Assembly (NCBI GenBank): GCA_024638465.1
Contig: JAHEKF010000026.1
Span: 1-42,619, forward strand
Direction: 5' to 3'
DNA: 42,619 bases
Source: Rhodospirillaceae bacterium
GTDB taxonomy: Bacteria > Pseudomonadota > Gammaproteobacteria > Steroidobacterales > Rariloculaceae
Both the position numbers and the translations under genes were made by a program. Below are positions 7,140-17,977 of this stretch, piece after piece. The notes beneath the pieces were generated by a model. That model was not told the DNA's origin. It ran no database searches and saw only the letters and a list, made by a program, of their open reading frames with translations. The first letter of the stretch is position 1. Each line of letters opens with the position of its first letter.

Positions 7140-8174
7140 TCAGACCTCCGGGGATTCAATTGCTTCATCGCTCGATAAAGCTTCGTAAGACGCGCGGATT
7201 GCCTGACTCAGCTCATAGGCGGCAAGCGCGTATTTCACGCTGCGGTTATATCGGGTAATGACATAGAAGTTGTGATAGCCGATCCAGTATTCCTGTTCGC
7301 CCTCGCCTTGCAACGACAACACGGTCGTTCCGGCGGTGTCGGGCATCTCTGTCGCGAAGACATACCCGAGCTCGCTCGCCGAAGAAACGGTTTCCGTGAG
7401 ATCGAGCGTATTCTCCGGTTCGATTCCCGCCCAGGAAGCACCGAGCGTTGCGCGAGAAACGACGGGTTGCCCATGCTGCCAGCCATGAACGGCGAAATAG
7501 TTTGCAACGCTCGCGAAGACGTCGGACCAGTCGCCCCAAAGGTCTCTGCGACCGTCTGCATTGCCGTCAACGGCATAGGCTCGGAAACTGGATGAAATAA
7601 ATTGCCCGGCACCCATCGCGCCTGCATAGGAGCCAAGCGTCTCGCGAGGATCGATACCTTCTTCACGCGCGAGTAGCAGAAAATGCTCGAGTTCGGAGGC
7701 AAAGAATTTAGCCCGCGGCGGGTAGGCAAACGCGAGCGTGCTCAGGGAATCTACAACTCGATAGCTGCCGGTGCGCTGACCGTACAGCGTCTCGACACCG
7801 AGTATCGCTACGATCATCTCCGGCGCCACGCCGTAGGTCTCGCTGGCGGCAGCGATCCGATCCGAGTGCTCGAGCCAGAATTCGGCTCCCGAGCTGATCC
7901 GGGAATCGGTTAGGAACAGATCGCGGTATTCGTGCCACGGCATCACGCGTTCGGCTGGCCTGGAGATCGCTTCGAGAATTCGGTCGACGATCTCGGCTTC
8001 CGTCAGCAGCGCCGTCAACTCGTCACGATCGAAATCATGCGTCGCAACCATGCGCTCGATGAACGCATCGCGCGCAGCGGCAGCCGCGGAAAAATCGACG
8101 TCATAAGCGTCGGCAACCGTGCAGAGCGACAGCAGCGCAACCACGGAAGAGAGATGACGAGCGACTCGAATCAC
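7140..8174 (-). CDS. mltB: Lytic murein transglycosylase B family protein
   Basis: Periplasmic glycoside hydrolase family 103 enzyme that cleaves glycan strands to 1,6-anhydromuropeptides. The 344-residue protein has a signal peptide (hydrophobic stretch to about residue 22, no lipobox cysteine at the cleavage site, so probably a soluble form). The catalytic glutamate is E128 in AILGVETLYGQRTG, followed by family segments YAGAMGAGQF and WGDWSDVFASVANYF. It starts with GTG whose last bases overlap the rodA stop (GTGA, four bases). The order rodA-mltB-rlpA-dacA is the standard elongation cluster. Confidence 0.94.
   Translation of the reverse strand: MIRVARHLSSVVALLSLCTVADAYDVDFSAAAAARDAFIERMVATHDFDRDELTALLTEAEIVDRILEAISRPAERVMPWHEYRDLFLTDSRISSGAEFWLEHSDRIAAASETYGVAPEMIVAILGVETLYGQRTGSYRVVDSLSTLAFAYPPRAKFFASELEHFLLLAREEGIDPRETLGSYAGAMGAGQFISSSFRAYAVDGNADGRRDLWGDWSDVFASVANYFAVHGWQHGQPVVSRATLGASWAGIEPENTLDLTETVSSASELGYVFATEMPDTAGTTVLSLQGEGEQEYWIGYHNFYVITRYNRSVKYALAAYELSQAIRASYEALSSDEAIESPEV
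7144..7149 (-). promoter_or_regulatory. Ribosome binding site deciding the rlpA start
   Basis: GGAGGT on the minus strand lies eight bases upstream of the ATG at 7135, inside the last codons of mltB. It supports the shorter rlpA start, 11 codons downstream of the longest reading. Confidence 0.8.
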
Positions 8175-9304
8175 GGCGCCAGGAGCTTACGGTTACCTTG
8201 GATCGCCGCGAGCATACCGAAACCCGCCATGAGCGTCACCATCGAAGTCCCGCCCGCGCTGACAAGCGGTAGCGGCACGCCGACGATCGGTAATAGACCG
8301 CAAACCATACCCGCGTTAACGAAGACATAAACAAAGAACGTCAGCGTAAGCGAGCCGGCGAGCAGTCGCGTGAAAGTATCCTGCGCCTGGACCGCGATCA
8401 GGAGCCCCCGACCCACGAGCACGAGATACAGCGCGAGCAAAAGCAGCAATCCAAGCATGCCGAACTCTTCGCCCATTACCGCAAAGATGAAATCCGTACT
8501 TCGTTCGGGGAGGAACTCCAGGTGCGCCTGCGTCCCGTTGAGCCAGCCTTTACCGAACAGGCCACCGGAACCCAGGGCGATCTTCGACTGGATAATGTTG
8601 TATCCGGCGCCGAGCGGATCCGTTTCCGGGTTGAGAAAAGTCATCACCCTTGCGCGCTGGTATTCACGCATGAAATGCCATAGCACCGGTGCGGAACCCA
8701 TGCCGAGGACGGCGAACACGGACAGCATCTTGACGCTGATGCCGGCGAACATGATCGCCAGGCCGCCGGCCGCTACGACGAGCAACGACGTACCCAGATC
8801 CGGCTGCCGCGCGATCAACACCGCGGGCACTGCGACGACCACGAATACGATCAGTAATTGCGCGAACGTCGGTGGCAACCGACGCTCATGCATATACCAG
8901 GCCACCATCATCGGTACTGCAAGCTTGAGCAGCTCGGACGGCTGAAACCTGACAAATCCCAGATCCAGCCAGCGCTGCGCACCCTGGCCAACGGTGCCGC
9001 GAAACAGCACCAGAAAGAGCAGGCCGACGCCGATGAAATACATCCAAGGCGTCCACATACGGAGAACGCGCGGCGGGATCTGCGCCACGACAAGAAACGC
9101 CATCAGCGCCACGAAGACTCGAATGCCCTGGCGAATGATCAGACCCGTGCTTCCGCCGATCGCGCTGTAGAGCACAACGAAGCCAATGCCCATAACGGCG
9201 AGTAGCGTTACGAGCAGCGGCACATCGATAACGAGGCTGCGAATCCTGAACGGCTTTAACGACAGCTCCGGAACAGAGCCCATTTCGAGGCTACCGAGCG
9301 ACAT
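8171..9304 (-). CDS. rodA: Peptidoglycan glycosyltransferase RodA (SEDS family)
   Basis: Inner-membrane SEDS polymerase of the elongasome; it polymerises lipid II with its partner PBP2. The 377-residue product has about ten membrane helices. SEDS signatures are ARQPDLGTSLLV near residue 165 (with the conserved Asp in the lumenal loop), LEFLPERSTDFIFAVMGEE in the large periplasmic loop, and PLPLVSAGGTSM near the C terminus. GAGGAGG lies just upstream of the ATG, inside mrdA. It overlaps mrdA by 14 bases and mltB by four. Confidence 0.97.
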   Translation of the reverse strand: MSLGSLEMGSVPELSLKPFRIRSLVIDVPLLVTLLAVMGIGFVVLYSAIGGSTGLIIRQGIRVFVALMAFLVVAQIPPRVLRMWTPWMYFIGVGLLFLVLFRGTVGQGAQRWLDLGFVRFQPSELLKLAVPMMVAWYMHERRLPPTFAQLLIVFVVVAVPAVLIARQPDLGTSLLVVAAGGLAIMFAGISVKMLSVFAVLGMGSAPVLWHFMREYQRARVMTFLNPETDPLGAGYNIIQSKIALGSGGLFGKGWLNGTQAHLEFLPERSTDFIFAVMGEEFGMLGLLLLLALYLVLVGRGLLIAVQAQDTFTRLLAGSLTLTFFVYVFVNAGMVCGLLPIVGVPLPLVSAGGTSMVTLMAGFGMLAAIQGNRKLLAP

Positions 9305-11204
9305 AGTCGGCCTCCTCGAAATAGGTGTCGAGCAGCGTTCTTACGATGGGCGCTGCCGTCACACTCCCGCCACCGCGATTCTCTACGACAGCGGCGATGG
9401 ATATTGTCGGCGCTTCAGCAGGCGCGAATGCGATGAAAAGCCCATGATCGCGAAGGTTGGCATCGATGCTTTCCGCGTCGTATTTTTCATCCTGGGCGAG
9501 CGAGAAGACCTGCGCGGTACCGGTTTTTCCCGCCACGCGATAAGGCGCGCCGAGCATGACGCGTCGTGCTGATCCACCAACTTCTTCGGTAACGCCTAAC
9601 ATCGCGCCATGAATCCGCTCCCAGTGCTCGTCGGCGATTTCGATTCCGGGCAGCGATTCCGGTTCGAGCATGGCCTCTTCGCCCGTTACGCCGTTTTCCG
9701 TACCGATCAGTAATCGCGGCCGGAACCGGGCACCACGACTCGCGAGCGTCGCATTGGCATGAGCAAGCTGCAGCGGCGTGACCAGCGTGAAACCCTGGCC
9801 GATTCCGGTGATGACCGTTTCGCCCGGAAACCAGACCTGATCTTCGCGACGCGAAAACTGGCTACGCTTCCACTCTCGCGATGGAACGACACCGCGTCTC
9901 TCACCCATGATGTCGAGACCGGTCGCCGCACCAAAACCAAAAGTGCTCATGAACTCGGCGATCTGATCGATACCGAGACTGACTGCTAGCTGGTAGTAAT
10001 AGACATCGCAGGATTCAACGATCGCGTGATGCAGATCCATGAGCCCGTGTCCCTGCTGCTTCCAGTCTCGATACCGATGCGAATGCCCGGGAAGCTGAAA
10101 ATAGCCCGGGCACATCGCGCGATGATCGGCGTCGACAACGCCGTAATCGAGCGCGGCCAGGCCAAGAAACGGTTTCACTACCGATCCGGGTGGATAGCTC
10201 CCGGTCAGGGCCCGATTGAACAGCGGCTTGTCGGGATCCGAATTCAAAGCGCGAAAATCGGCCTGACTCAATCCCAGCGAAAAGCGATTGAGATCGAAAG
10301 ACGGCGAACTCACGAACGCGAGCACGTCTCCAGTCGCGGGATCGATTGCGACAGCAGCACCGCGCATTCCCTCCATCGCTTCCTCGGCTGCGCGTTGCAG
10401 GCGGATGTCGAGAGACAGGATGAGATTGTCGCCCGGAGTCGGCCAGCGAGTCTCGAGGCCGGCTTGCGTATCATTGTCTACGGCAATCGGGTTATTGACG
10501 GCAGGGTCGAGCAGGATTCGACCCTGCGCATTGACGACCTGCTGCCGGTAACCGACGGATCCATGCAGTAGCGACTCGTAGGTGCGCTCGACACCCGTCT
10601 TGCCGATACTGGAAGTTCCGGCGTATTCGCTGCGCTCTATTCGGTCGAGATCTTCCCGCGAAATTCGCGCGACATAGCCCAGTGCATGCGCCGCGACCTC
10701 GCCAAACGGGTAGTGGCGCACGAGACCCTCGCGGATATCGACACCCGGGTAGTGATGCCTGCGTACTGCGAATTTCGCTGCCTGTTCGTCGTCGAGGTTG
10801 CGTAGATTGACGCGCTCGAAACCCCGATGAGAGCGAATGAGCTCGGTCAGATCTGCGCGCTCGTCCGAATCGACGAGACCGAGAGACTCGAGCGAATCGA
10901 GCGTGTACTCGATGTCCGGAACTTCTTCCGGTGTGACGATCAACTCCCAGGTCGGTAGATTCTCGGCGAGCACGACGCCGTTGCGATCGAAGATCAGACC
11001 ACGTGTTGGCGGAAGTGGCTCGATCCGGAGCCGGTTGCCCTGCGACAACTCTGCGAACTGCTGATACTCGACGACTTGCAACTGATAGAGCCGGCCGACC
11101 AGAACGAAAGTCAGGAGCAGGACAATGACGGCCGACGCGATCACGCGCGAAAGAAACAGGCTCTGCTCGCGGGAGTGATCTTTTAACGGGACGGTCTGGT
11201 TCAT
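9291..11204 (-). CDS. mrdA: Penicillin-binding protein 2 (elongasome transpeptidase)
   Basis: Class B penicillin-binding protein that cross-links peptidoglycan during lateral elongation and activates RodA. At 637 residues it matches E. coli PBP2 in length. There is one N-terminal membrane helix (about residues 17-38), a dimerisation/pedestal domain with LPPTRGLIFDRNG, and the transpeptidase domain with S341-x-x-K344, S398-C-D400 and K560-T-G. The gene starts one base after mreD and overlaps rodA by 14 bases, which fits fixed stoichiometry of the PBP2-RodA pair. Confidence 0.98.
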   Translation of the reverse strand: MNQTVPLKDHSREQSLFLSRVIASAVIVLLLTFVLVGRLYQLQVVEYQQFAELSQGNRLRIEPLPPTRGLIFDRNGVVLAENLPTWELIVTPEEVPDIEYTLDSLESLGLVDSDERADLTELIRSHRGFERVNLRNLDDEQAAKFAVRRHHYPGVDIREGLVRHYPFGEVAAHALGYVARISREDLDRIERSEYAGTSSIGKTGVERTYESLLHGSVGYRQQVVNAQGRILLDPAVNNPIAVDNDTQAGLETRWPTPGDNLILSLDIRLQRAAEEAMEGMRGAAVAIDPATGDVLAFVSSPSFDLNRFSLGLSQADFRALNSDPDKPLFNRALTGSYPPGSVVKPFLGLAALDYGVVDADHRAMCPGYFQLPGHSHRYRDWKQQGHGLMDLHHAIVESCDVYYYQLAVSLGIDQIAEFMSTFGFGAATGLDIMGERRGVVPSREWKRSQFSRREDQVWFPGETVITGIGQGFTLVTPLQLAHANATLASRGARFRPRLLIGTENGVTGEEAMLEPESLPGIEIADEHWERIHGAMLGVTEEVGGSARRVMLGAPYRVAGKTGTAQVFSLAQDEKYDAESIDANLRDHGLFIAFAPAEAPTISIAAVVENRGGGSVTAAPIVRTLLDTYFEEADYVAR

Positions 11205-11205
11205 C

Positions 11206-11694
11206 TCACACTCGTGTCTGGGTGTCGCGGCGCACGCTCGCGAGATAAACGAGGATGAACGGCCAGACCAAAGCGCCGCTGACGACAGGCGCCCAGCGTT
11301 CTATCGTTGGCACGGTACGACCCGCGACGCCGTCGATCCAGAACAGGATGAACTCGTACAAACAGAGCAGGAATACGACGCAAACGCTAAGTTGCCAAAT
11401 CGGGAACACGCGTATGCGAAGGTGGAAGCGCACACTCAGGTACACGACCGTCACCATCGCAAGCGCATGCTGACCCAACAACGCTCCGTTCAGCGTATCG
11501 AGGGCCAGACCCATCGCGAATGCCGTCAGCAGTCCGATTCGCTCCGGTGCCATAAGCCCCCAGAAAATCAAAACGAGCGCGACCCAGTCAGGCCGATAAG
11601 GTGCAACGGCGTCCGGCAACGGAACGATCGCGAGCGCGAGCGCGGAAACCAGTGAAATCACCAGCAGATGTCGCGTGCGTCGGCTATCGCGCAT
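11206..11694 (-). CDS. mreD: Rod shape-determining protein MreD
   Basis: Small inner-membrane component of the Rod complex, 162 residues, the same length as E. coli MreD. Five or so hydrophobic segments are visible, with the family pattern RPDWVALVLIFWGLMAPERIG near residues 34-54 and GALLGQHALAMV further on. It shares one base with the mreC stop (TAATG junction) and is followed by mrdA after one base, so it belongs to one transcript with them. Confidence 0.94.
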   Translation of the reverse strand: MRDSRRTRHLLVISLVSALALAIVPLPDAVAPYRPDWVALVLIFWGLMAPERIGLLTAFAMGLALDTLNGALLGQHALAMVTVVYLSVRFHLRIRVFPIWQLSVCVVFLLCLYEFILFWIDGVAGRTVPTIERWAPVVSGALVWPFILVYLASVRRDTQTRV

Positions 11695-12581
11695 TACGGC
11701 GCCTCTGCGACGCTGGCGGAGGTACGGCCCTCAACTTCGTCTTCCGCAGTCCACACGAGCAATACTTCACGATCGCGATCTAGCTGAGCGGCCGGCTCAG
11801 CAATAACTTCAGCGAATGCCTGCCCCGGCCGGCGCAGAACTTCCAGAACCCGGCCGACGGGATAGCCGGACGGAAACACGCCACCGAGCCCGGACGACAC
11901 GAGCAGATCGCCTTTCTCGATATCGGCGCTGTTGGTGAGATACGGTAACCGCAGGCGCGTACTGTCGCCGGTCCCGACGACGATCGTCCTGAGCCCGTTA
12001 CGATTGACCGAAACCGGTATTGCATGATCGGCGTCGCTTATCAGTACGGCCTCGGAGGTGAATAATTCGACGCGAACGATCTGGCCCACGACACCGTTGG
12101 CATCCAGGAGCGCTTGCCCTACATACACACCATCGTTCAGTCCGCGGTCGATCGTGAAACGTTGCCGGTACGGATCGAGGTCGACCGCGAGAATCTGTAC
12201 GCCGAGCACCCGATCGTTAACTCTGGCACTCGAATCGAGCATGGCGCGCAGACGATCGTTCTCAGCCTCAAGAGCGGCCAGACGCTGCAGACGCACATCG
12301 ACTCTCAGGCGATCGCTTTTCAGACGCTCGTTTTCTTCGAGTAACGCAGACTGGTCGGTCAACGCCCTGCTCGCCAGCCGCCATCCCGAGAATGGCAGAT
12401 CGACGGCCGCCTGAATCGGGTAGACGATCACCGAGAAAGCCTGGCGGATTCGTGAGAGATGTTCTTCGCGGTGGTCGAGCAACATCAGCGAGCCGCTGAC
12501 GATCGCGATCAGTAAGAATCTGAGGCCCAAAGGGACGTTTCCCCGGCCGAGATTTCCGCCGTTTCCTCCGACAGCATTCAT
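11694..12581 (-). CDS. mreC: Rod shape-determining protein MreC
   Basis: Periplasmic scaffold protein anchored by one N-terminal helix (about residues 17-35); it links MreB filaments to PBP2 and switches PBP2 on. A coiled coil (about 65-110, ALLEENERLKSDRLR and onward) precedes the two beta domains, with GVVGQIVRV and the GLGGVFPSGYPVGRV motif in the second. I start it at 12581, giving 295 residues; an upstream in-frame ATG at 12701 would add 40 low-quality residues and overlap mreB. GGGAG lies about 11 bases before the chosen ATG. It follows mreB by 44 bases. Confidence 0.94.
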   Translation of the reverse strand: MNAVGGNGGNLGRGNVPLGLRFLLIAIVSGSLMLLDHREEHLSRIRQAFSVIVYPIQAAVDLPFSGWRLASRALTDQSALLEENERLKSDRLRVDVRLQRLAALEAENDRLRAMLDSSARVNDRVLGVQILAVDLDPYRQRFTIDRGLNDGVYVGQALLDANGVVGQIVRVELFTSEAVLISDADHAIPVSVNRNGLRTIVVGTGDSTRLRLPYLTNSADIEKGDLLVSSGLGGVFPSGYPVGRVLEVLRRPGQAFAEVIAEPAAQLDRDREVLLVWTAEDEVEGRTSASVAEAP

Positions 12582-12625
12582 GGCGTACGCCACTCCCGCC
12601 AACCGTCTACGCTGGCCGCCGTTGA

Positions 12626-13684
<1,059 letters not shown>

Positions 13685-13719
13685 CTATCTGACTCCAATT
13701 GCGCACTTTAACAACGGGT

Positions 13720-13747
13720 AGGACAATGGGCAAGCGAGGTGTATAGT
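13720..13747 (+). promoter_or_regulatory. Possible sigma70 promoter for gatCAB
   Basis: TATAGT at 13742-13747 is a good -10 box about 30 bases upstream of the gatC GTG. The -35 candidate AGGACA at 13720-13725 is poor but at a 16-base spacing. This is a visual match in the mreB-gatC divergent gap; the matching mreB promoter on the other strand is not clear. Confidence 0.35.
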
Positions 13748-13777
13748 TAAGCGCCTTTCTTCTCTGAAACGTGAACC

Positions 13778-14065
13778 GTGTCACTCGACCGCGAAGACAT
13801 CGACAAGCTTTGCGTCCTTGCGAGGCTAAAAATTACGGACGAAGAGATGGCGGACGTCGGGTCGAAGCTGTCGGACATCGTCGAGCTCGTCGACGAGTTG
13901 CAGGCGGTGGACACGGCCAGTGTGATCCCGATGGCACATCCACTCGATCGCGAGCAGCGCCTGAGGCCGGATGCGGTGACCGAGACCGACGATCACGAAC
14001 GGATCCAGAAGAACGCGCCACAGGTCGAGAAAGCTCTCTATCTCGTCCCCAAGGTCATAGAGTAA
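13778..14065 (+). CDS. gatC: Asp-tRNA(Asn)/Glu-tRNA(Gln) amidotransferase subunit C
   Basis: Small subunit that clamps GatA to GatB in the tRNA-dependent amidotransferase. The 95-residue product has the family pattern [18 protein letters not shown], a central NIV-like segment ([16 protein letters not shown]) and the [16 protein letters not shown] loop. The start is GTG. Placement divergent from mreB and ahead of gatA-gatB matches Pseudomonas. The presence of GatCAB implies that Gln-tRNA(Gln) and/or Asn-tRNA(Asn) is made by transamidation; which one depends on whether glnS or asnS exists elsewhere. Confidence 0.95.
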   Translation: MSLDREDIDKLCVLARLKITDEEMADVGSKLSDIVELVDELQAVDTASVIPMAHPLDREQRLRPDAVTETDDHERIQKNAPQVEKALYLVPKVIE

Positions 14066-14129
14066 TAATAAGGAGTCGCCTGTCTGGCGCGTCCGGGCGA
14101 ATCTTGCGCCGGGAGCCGCTGATTTAGAG

Positions 14130-15584
14130 ATGCACGATAAAACGCTGGCACAACTCTCCGATGATCTGGCTGCGAGGCGCGTGTCTTCGGTAGAGCTGAC
14201 CGAACACTATCTTCAGCGCATCGATCAGCACGACAAAGAGCTGAATTCATTCATCACGATCACCCGCGAGAGCGCGCTCGAGCAGGCGGCCGCCGCTGAC
14301 AAACGGATAAAGGCCGGCGAAACGAGTCCGCTTACGGGAATTCCAATCGCACACAAGGACATCTTCTGCACCGATAACGTCAAGACGACCTGCGGCTCGA
14401 AGATGCTCGACAATTTTGTTTCTCCGTATGACGCCACCGTCGTAGCGCGGCTCGCCGAAGCCGGCGCCGTAATGCTCGGCAAAACCAACATGGATGAGTT
14501 TGCGATGGGCTCGTCAAACGAAACGAGCTACTACGGCGTCGTTCGCAACCCGTGGGACAAAGAAAAAGTCCCGGGCGGTTCATCGGGCGGGTCCGCCGCA
14601 GCCGTAGCTGCGCGTATCGCCTGCGCCGCAACGGGCACGGATACGGGCGGATCGATACGCCAGCCTGCAGCGCTGTCGGGAATCACTGGATTCAAACCGA
14701 CCTACGGCAGAGTCTCGCGCTACGGCATGATCGCGTTCGCATCGAGTCTCGATCAGGCCGGAACGCTGACACAGACTGCCGAAGACGGCGCAATACTGCT
14801 GCAGGCGATGGCGGGCGACGACGAGCGTGACTCGACCGCGCTCCCGGATCCCGTTCCCGATTACGGTGCGGCAATGCGCTCGCCCTGGGAAAAAATCTCG
14901 ATAGGCGTGCCTGAGAACTTCTTCGACGACGGCCTCGACGATGCAAGCGCCGTTGCCATTCGGGAAGGTCTGGCGATATTCGAGAAACTGGGCGCCACCA
15001 TTAAGGATGTCCGGCTCGAACATATCCATCTTTCGGTTCCGGTGTATTACGTTGTCGCTCCCGCCGAGGCCTCTTCCAATCTTGCGCGATTCGACGGCGT
15101 CAGGTTCGGTCATCGCGCGGAGGATGTCGACGACCTGACCGAGTTCTATATGCGTACTCGCGGCGAAGGGTTCGGCTCAGAGGTAAAACGAAGAATACTT
15201 ACCGGCACCTATGTGCTGTCGGCTGGTTATTTCGATGCGTATTACCTGCAGGCGCAGAAGGTCCGGCAACTGATCAGTGACGATTTCGAGCGCGCGTTTT
15301 CCGATGTCGATGTTCTGGTCGGGCCTACGACTCCTACCCCCGCTTTCGGTATCGGCCAGAAGATGGACGACCCGATCCAGATGTATCTCAACGATATTTA
15401 TACGATTGGAGCGAATCTGGCCGGGCTGCCGGGGGTATCGATTCCCTGTGGATTCTCCGGCGGGCTGCCCGTGGGCATGCAGCTCGTCGGCAAACAGCTT
15501 AACGAGGCGGAACTGTTCAAGGCCGCATACTATTTCCAGCAGGAAACGGACTGGCACGAGCAAGTGCCGGCCGGATACGAATAG
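14130..15584 (+). CDS. gatA: Asp-tRNA(Asn)/Glu-tRNA(Gln) amidotransferase subunit A
   Basis: Glutaminase subunit that releases ammonia from glutamine for amidation of mischarged tRNA. The 484-residue protein belongs to the amidase signature family with the Ser-cisSer-Lys triad: K76 in [10 protein letters not shown]151 in [13 protein letters not shown] and the nucleophile S175 in [12 protein letters not shown]. It lies 64 bases after gatC and eight bases before gatB. Its length and motifs are standard for GatA rather than for a free amidase. Confidence 0.97.
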   Translation: MHDKTLAQLSDDLAARRVSSVELTEHYLQRIDQHDKELNSFITITRESALEQAAAADKRIKAGETSPLTGIPIAHKDIFCTDNVKTTCGSKMLDNFVSPYDATVVARLAEAGAVMLGKTNMDEFAMGSSNETSYYGVVRNPWDKEKVPGGSSGGSAAAVAARIACAATGTDTGGSIRQPAALSGITGFKPTYGRVSRYGMIAFASSLDQAGTLTQTAEDGAILLQAMAGDDERDSTALPDPVPDYGAAMRSPWEKISIGVPENFFDDGLDDASAVAIREGLAIFEKLGATIKDVRLEHIHLSVPVYYVVAPAEASSNLARFDGVRFGHRAEDVDDLTEFYMRTRGEGFGSEVKRRILTGTYVLSAGYFDAYYLQAQKVRQLISDDFERAFSDVDVLVGPTTPTPAFGIGQKMDDPIQMYLNDIYTIGANLAGLPGVSIPCGFSGGLPVGMQLVGKQLNEAELFKAAYYFQQETDWHEQVPAGYE

Positions 15585-15592
15585 GTACCGGC

Positions 15593-17032
15593 ATGGTCTG
15601 GGAAGTTGTCATCGGCCTCGAAATTCACACGCAGCTCGCGACTGAGAGCAAGATTTTCTCGGGAGCGTCGACGCGCTATGGCGCACCGCCGAACTCACAG
15701 GCCTGTCTCGTCGACCTCGGCTACCCAGGCGTTCTACCGGTACTGAACGAGAAGGCCGTCGAGATGGCAATCAAGTTCGGGCTTGCTACCGGCTGCGAGA
15801 TTGCGCAGCGATCGGTATTTGCGCGTAAAAATTATTTCTATCCGGACCTGCCGAAAGGCTACCAGATCTCCCAGTACGAACTGCCGATAGTGCACGGCGG
15901 TCATCTCGACATCGTTCTCGAGAGCGGCGATGTAAAAACGATCGGGATTACCAGGGCGCACCTCGAGGAGGACGCCGGCAAATCGTTGCACGAAGACTTC
16001 GATAACCAGAGCGGGATCGATCTCAACCGGGCCGGAACGCCATTGCTGGAAATCGTCTCGGAACCCGATTTGCGCTCGGCGGCGGAAGCTGGCGTCTACA
16101 TGCGCAAGGTCCACTCGCTCGTGCGCTATCTCGGAATATCTGACGGCAATATGCAGGAGGGCTCTTTCCGCTGCGACGCCAATGTATCTGTCCGCCAGAA
16201 AGGCGAGCCGAAACTAGGAACGCGAACCGAACTCAAAAACCTGAATTCATTCCGATTCGTCGAGAAAGCCATCGAGATAGAGATAGAACGCCAGATCGAC
16301 GTCATTGAGGACGGTGGCAAAATTGTCCAGGAAACGCGGCTCTATGATTCCGACAAGAACGAGACACGCTCGATGCGTGGCAAGGAAGAGGCAAACGACT
16401 ACCGATATTTCCCGGATCCGGATCTGTTGCCGGTCGTCGTCTCGGATAAAGCCATCGAAAAATTGCGCTCGGACCTGCCGGAACTTCCCGACGCGAAACG
16501 TTCGCGATTCGAAAGCGATTTCGGGCTGTCTTCCTATGATGCGGGCGTACTGACTGCCCAACTCGACACAGCCAACTACTTCGAAGCCACTGTAGCAGCA
16601 GCCGGAGACGCACCGCCGAAACTCATCGCGAACTGGGTTCAGGGGGAGCTTGCCGCGGCGCTCAATCAGGACAACCTGGACATCACCGACGCGAAGATCC
16701 CGGCGGCGGAGCTCGCTCTGCTCACGGATCGAATTCAGGACGGGACGCTGTCGGGCAAACTCGCGAAAGAGGTTTTCGAAGCGATCTGGGACGGCGAAGA
16801 CTCCGTCGACGCCGTCATAGAGGCTCGCGGACTCAAGCAGATATCTGACAGCGGCGCGATCGAGAAACTCGTTTCAGACGTCCTCGAGCAGAACCCGGAA
16901 CAGGTTCAGCAATTCAAAGACGGTAACGAAAAGGTTATCGGCTTCTTTGTCGGGCGCGTCATGCAGGCCTCCCAGGGCAAGGCCAACCCGAAGCAGGTCA
17001 ATCAGATTCTCCGCGAGAAGCTCAACGAGTGA
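15593..17032 (+). CDS. gatB: Asp-tRNA(Asn)/Glu-tRNA(Gln) amidotransferase subunit B
   Basis: Kinase/amidotransferase and tRNA-binding subunit of GatCAB. The 479-residue product begins with the family hallmark [18 protein letters not shown], has the [14 protein letters not shown] segment, [16 protein letters not shown], a central [20 protein letters not shown] region and [12 protein letters not shown]. The C-terminal tail from about residue 330 is the YqeY-like helical domain that contacts the tRNA elbow. The stop is followed after four bases by the proposed hslO start. Confidence 0.97.
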   Translation: MVWEVVIGLEIHTQLATESKIFSGASTRYGAPPNSQACLVDLGYPGVLPVLNEKAVEMAIKFGLATGCEIAQRSVFARKNYFYPDLPKGYQISQYELPIVHGGHLDIVLESGDVKTIGITRAHLEEDAGKSLHEDFDNQSGIDLNRAGTPLLEIVSEPDLRSAAEAGVYMRKVHSLVRYLGISDGNMQEGSFRCDANVSVRQKGEPKLGTRTELKNLNSFRFVEKAIEIEIERQIDVIEDGGKIVQETRLYDSDKNETRSMRGKEEANDYRYFPDPDLLPVVVSDKAIEKLRSDLPELPDAKRSRFESDFGLSSYDAGVLTAQLDTANYFEATVAAAGDAPPKLIANWVQGELAAALNQDNLDITDAKIPAAELALLTDRIQDGTLSGKLAKEVFEAIWDGEDSVDAVIEARGLKQISDSGAIEKLVSDVLEQNPEQVQQFKDGNEKVIGFFVGRVMQASQGKANPKQVNQILREKLNE

Positions 17033-17036
17033 TTCG

Positions 17037-17882
17037 TTGAACGAAGTACAGAACTTCATCTTCGAGGGCCTCGGTATCCGTGGCGCGATCGTTCGCCTCG
17101 GAGATACCTGGGCGAAAGTGCTCGCCGAGCACCGCTATCCTGCGGACGTTCGTGAGCTGCTTGGAGAAGCGGTCGCAGCGACGGTGCTCTTGACGACCGG
17201 ACTCAAGAGCACGCCGCAGATATCGCTGCAGCTACAGGGGGAAGGTCCGATCAGGCTGCTGCTGATCCAGTGCTCCAGCGAGCTGAAAGTCCGTGGCATG
17301 GCGCAGTGGCAGAACGCCGCAGCGGACGAGCCTCTCCTGGGGCAGGGACGCCTGACGGTCAATATCGACACGGGTGAGGACGGCCGACGCTTTCAGGGCA
17401 TCGTTCCACTCGCAGGACCCAAACTCAAGGAATGTCTGGAGGAATACTTCAGCCAGTCCGAGCAACTGCCGACAAGACTGATGCTTACCGGCGCGGGCAA
17501 CACTGTCGCCGGACTGTTGTTGCAGGCGCTTCCGGGGAACGACGCTTCCGACAGCAGTTTCGAAACCGCGGCGGCGCTGGCCGGTACCGTGTCGGTCGAC
17601 GAGCTCCTGACGCTTCCGGCCACCGAATTGCTGCCGCGGCTGTTCAGCGAGTTCACGATTCGACTGTTCGAGCCGCGCACCGTCTCTCACGATTGCCGTT
17701 GCACACCCGAGCACCTGGCGGGCGTCGTTCGCATGCTTGGCGCCGATGAAGTCAACAGCCTCATCGACGAGACGGGCCAGGTCGAAATGACCTGTGAGTT
17801 CTGCAATCGAGCGTTCCGCTTCAACGAGGCCGAAGTCACGCGCATCCTTGCGGGCGAGACGCCGGGCCCAACCGTGCATTAA
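17037..17882 (+). CDS. hslO: Hsp33 redox-regulated chaperone
   Basis: Cytosolic holdase switched on by oxidation and heat. The proposed 281-residue form aligns with E. coli Hsp33 from near its N terminus (NFIFEGLGIRGAIVRLGDTW) through QLQGEGPIRLL, YFSQSEQLPTRL and ELLTLPATELLPRLF to the zinc switch, where a C-x-C pair (DCRCTPEHL) and a C-x-x-C pair (CEFCNRAFRF) are intact. The frame stays open upstream to an ATG inside gatB, but that extension is unlike the family. The best start is therefore TTG at 17037, four bases after the gatB stop; the exact start is inferred. Confidence 0.93.
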   Translation: MNEVQNFIFEGLGIRGAIVRLGDTWAKVLAEHRYPADVRELLGEAVAATVLLTTGLKSTPQISLQLQGEGPIRLLLIQCSSELKVRGMAQWQNAAADEPLLGQGRLTVNIDTGEDGRRFQGIVPLAGPKLKECLEEYFSQSEQLPTRLMLTGAGNTVAGLLLQALPGNDASDSSFETAAALAGTVSVDELLTLPATELLPRLFSEFTIRLFEPRTVSHDCRCTPEHLAGVVRMLGADEVNSLIDETGQVEMTCEFCNRAFRFNEAEVTRILAGETPGPTVH

Positions 17883-17925
17883 CCGCTCCCGGTGCGTCGC
17901 AATAGTCGCACCATGCGCCTGCCCG

Positions 17926-17977
17926 AGTCCCAAGGGGCCGGTCGCGACCAGGTAGCGGTTGATCGTCGGGCCCGGAG
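17926..17977 (+). repeat. Inverted repeat, left arm
   Basis: This arm matches the reverse complement of 18334-18386 along about 50 bases, with one four-base gap and only a few mismatches. Shared blocks are TCCCAAGG, GCCGGTCG, CGGTTGAT and GTCGGGCCCGGAG. The arms are about 356 bases apart and resemble the terminal inverted repeats of a small non-autonomous element, although no clear target-site duplication is seen. Confidence 0.8.
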
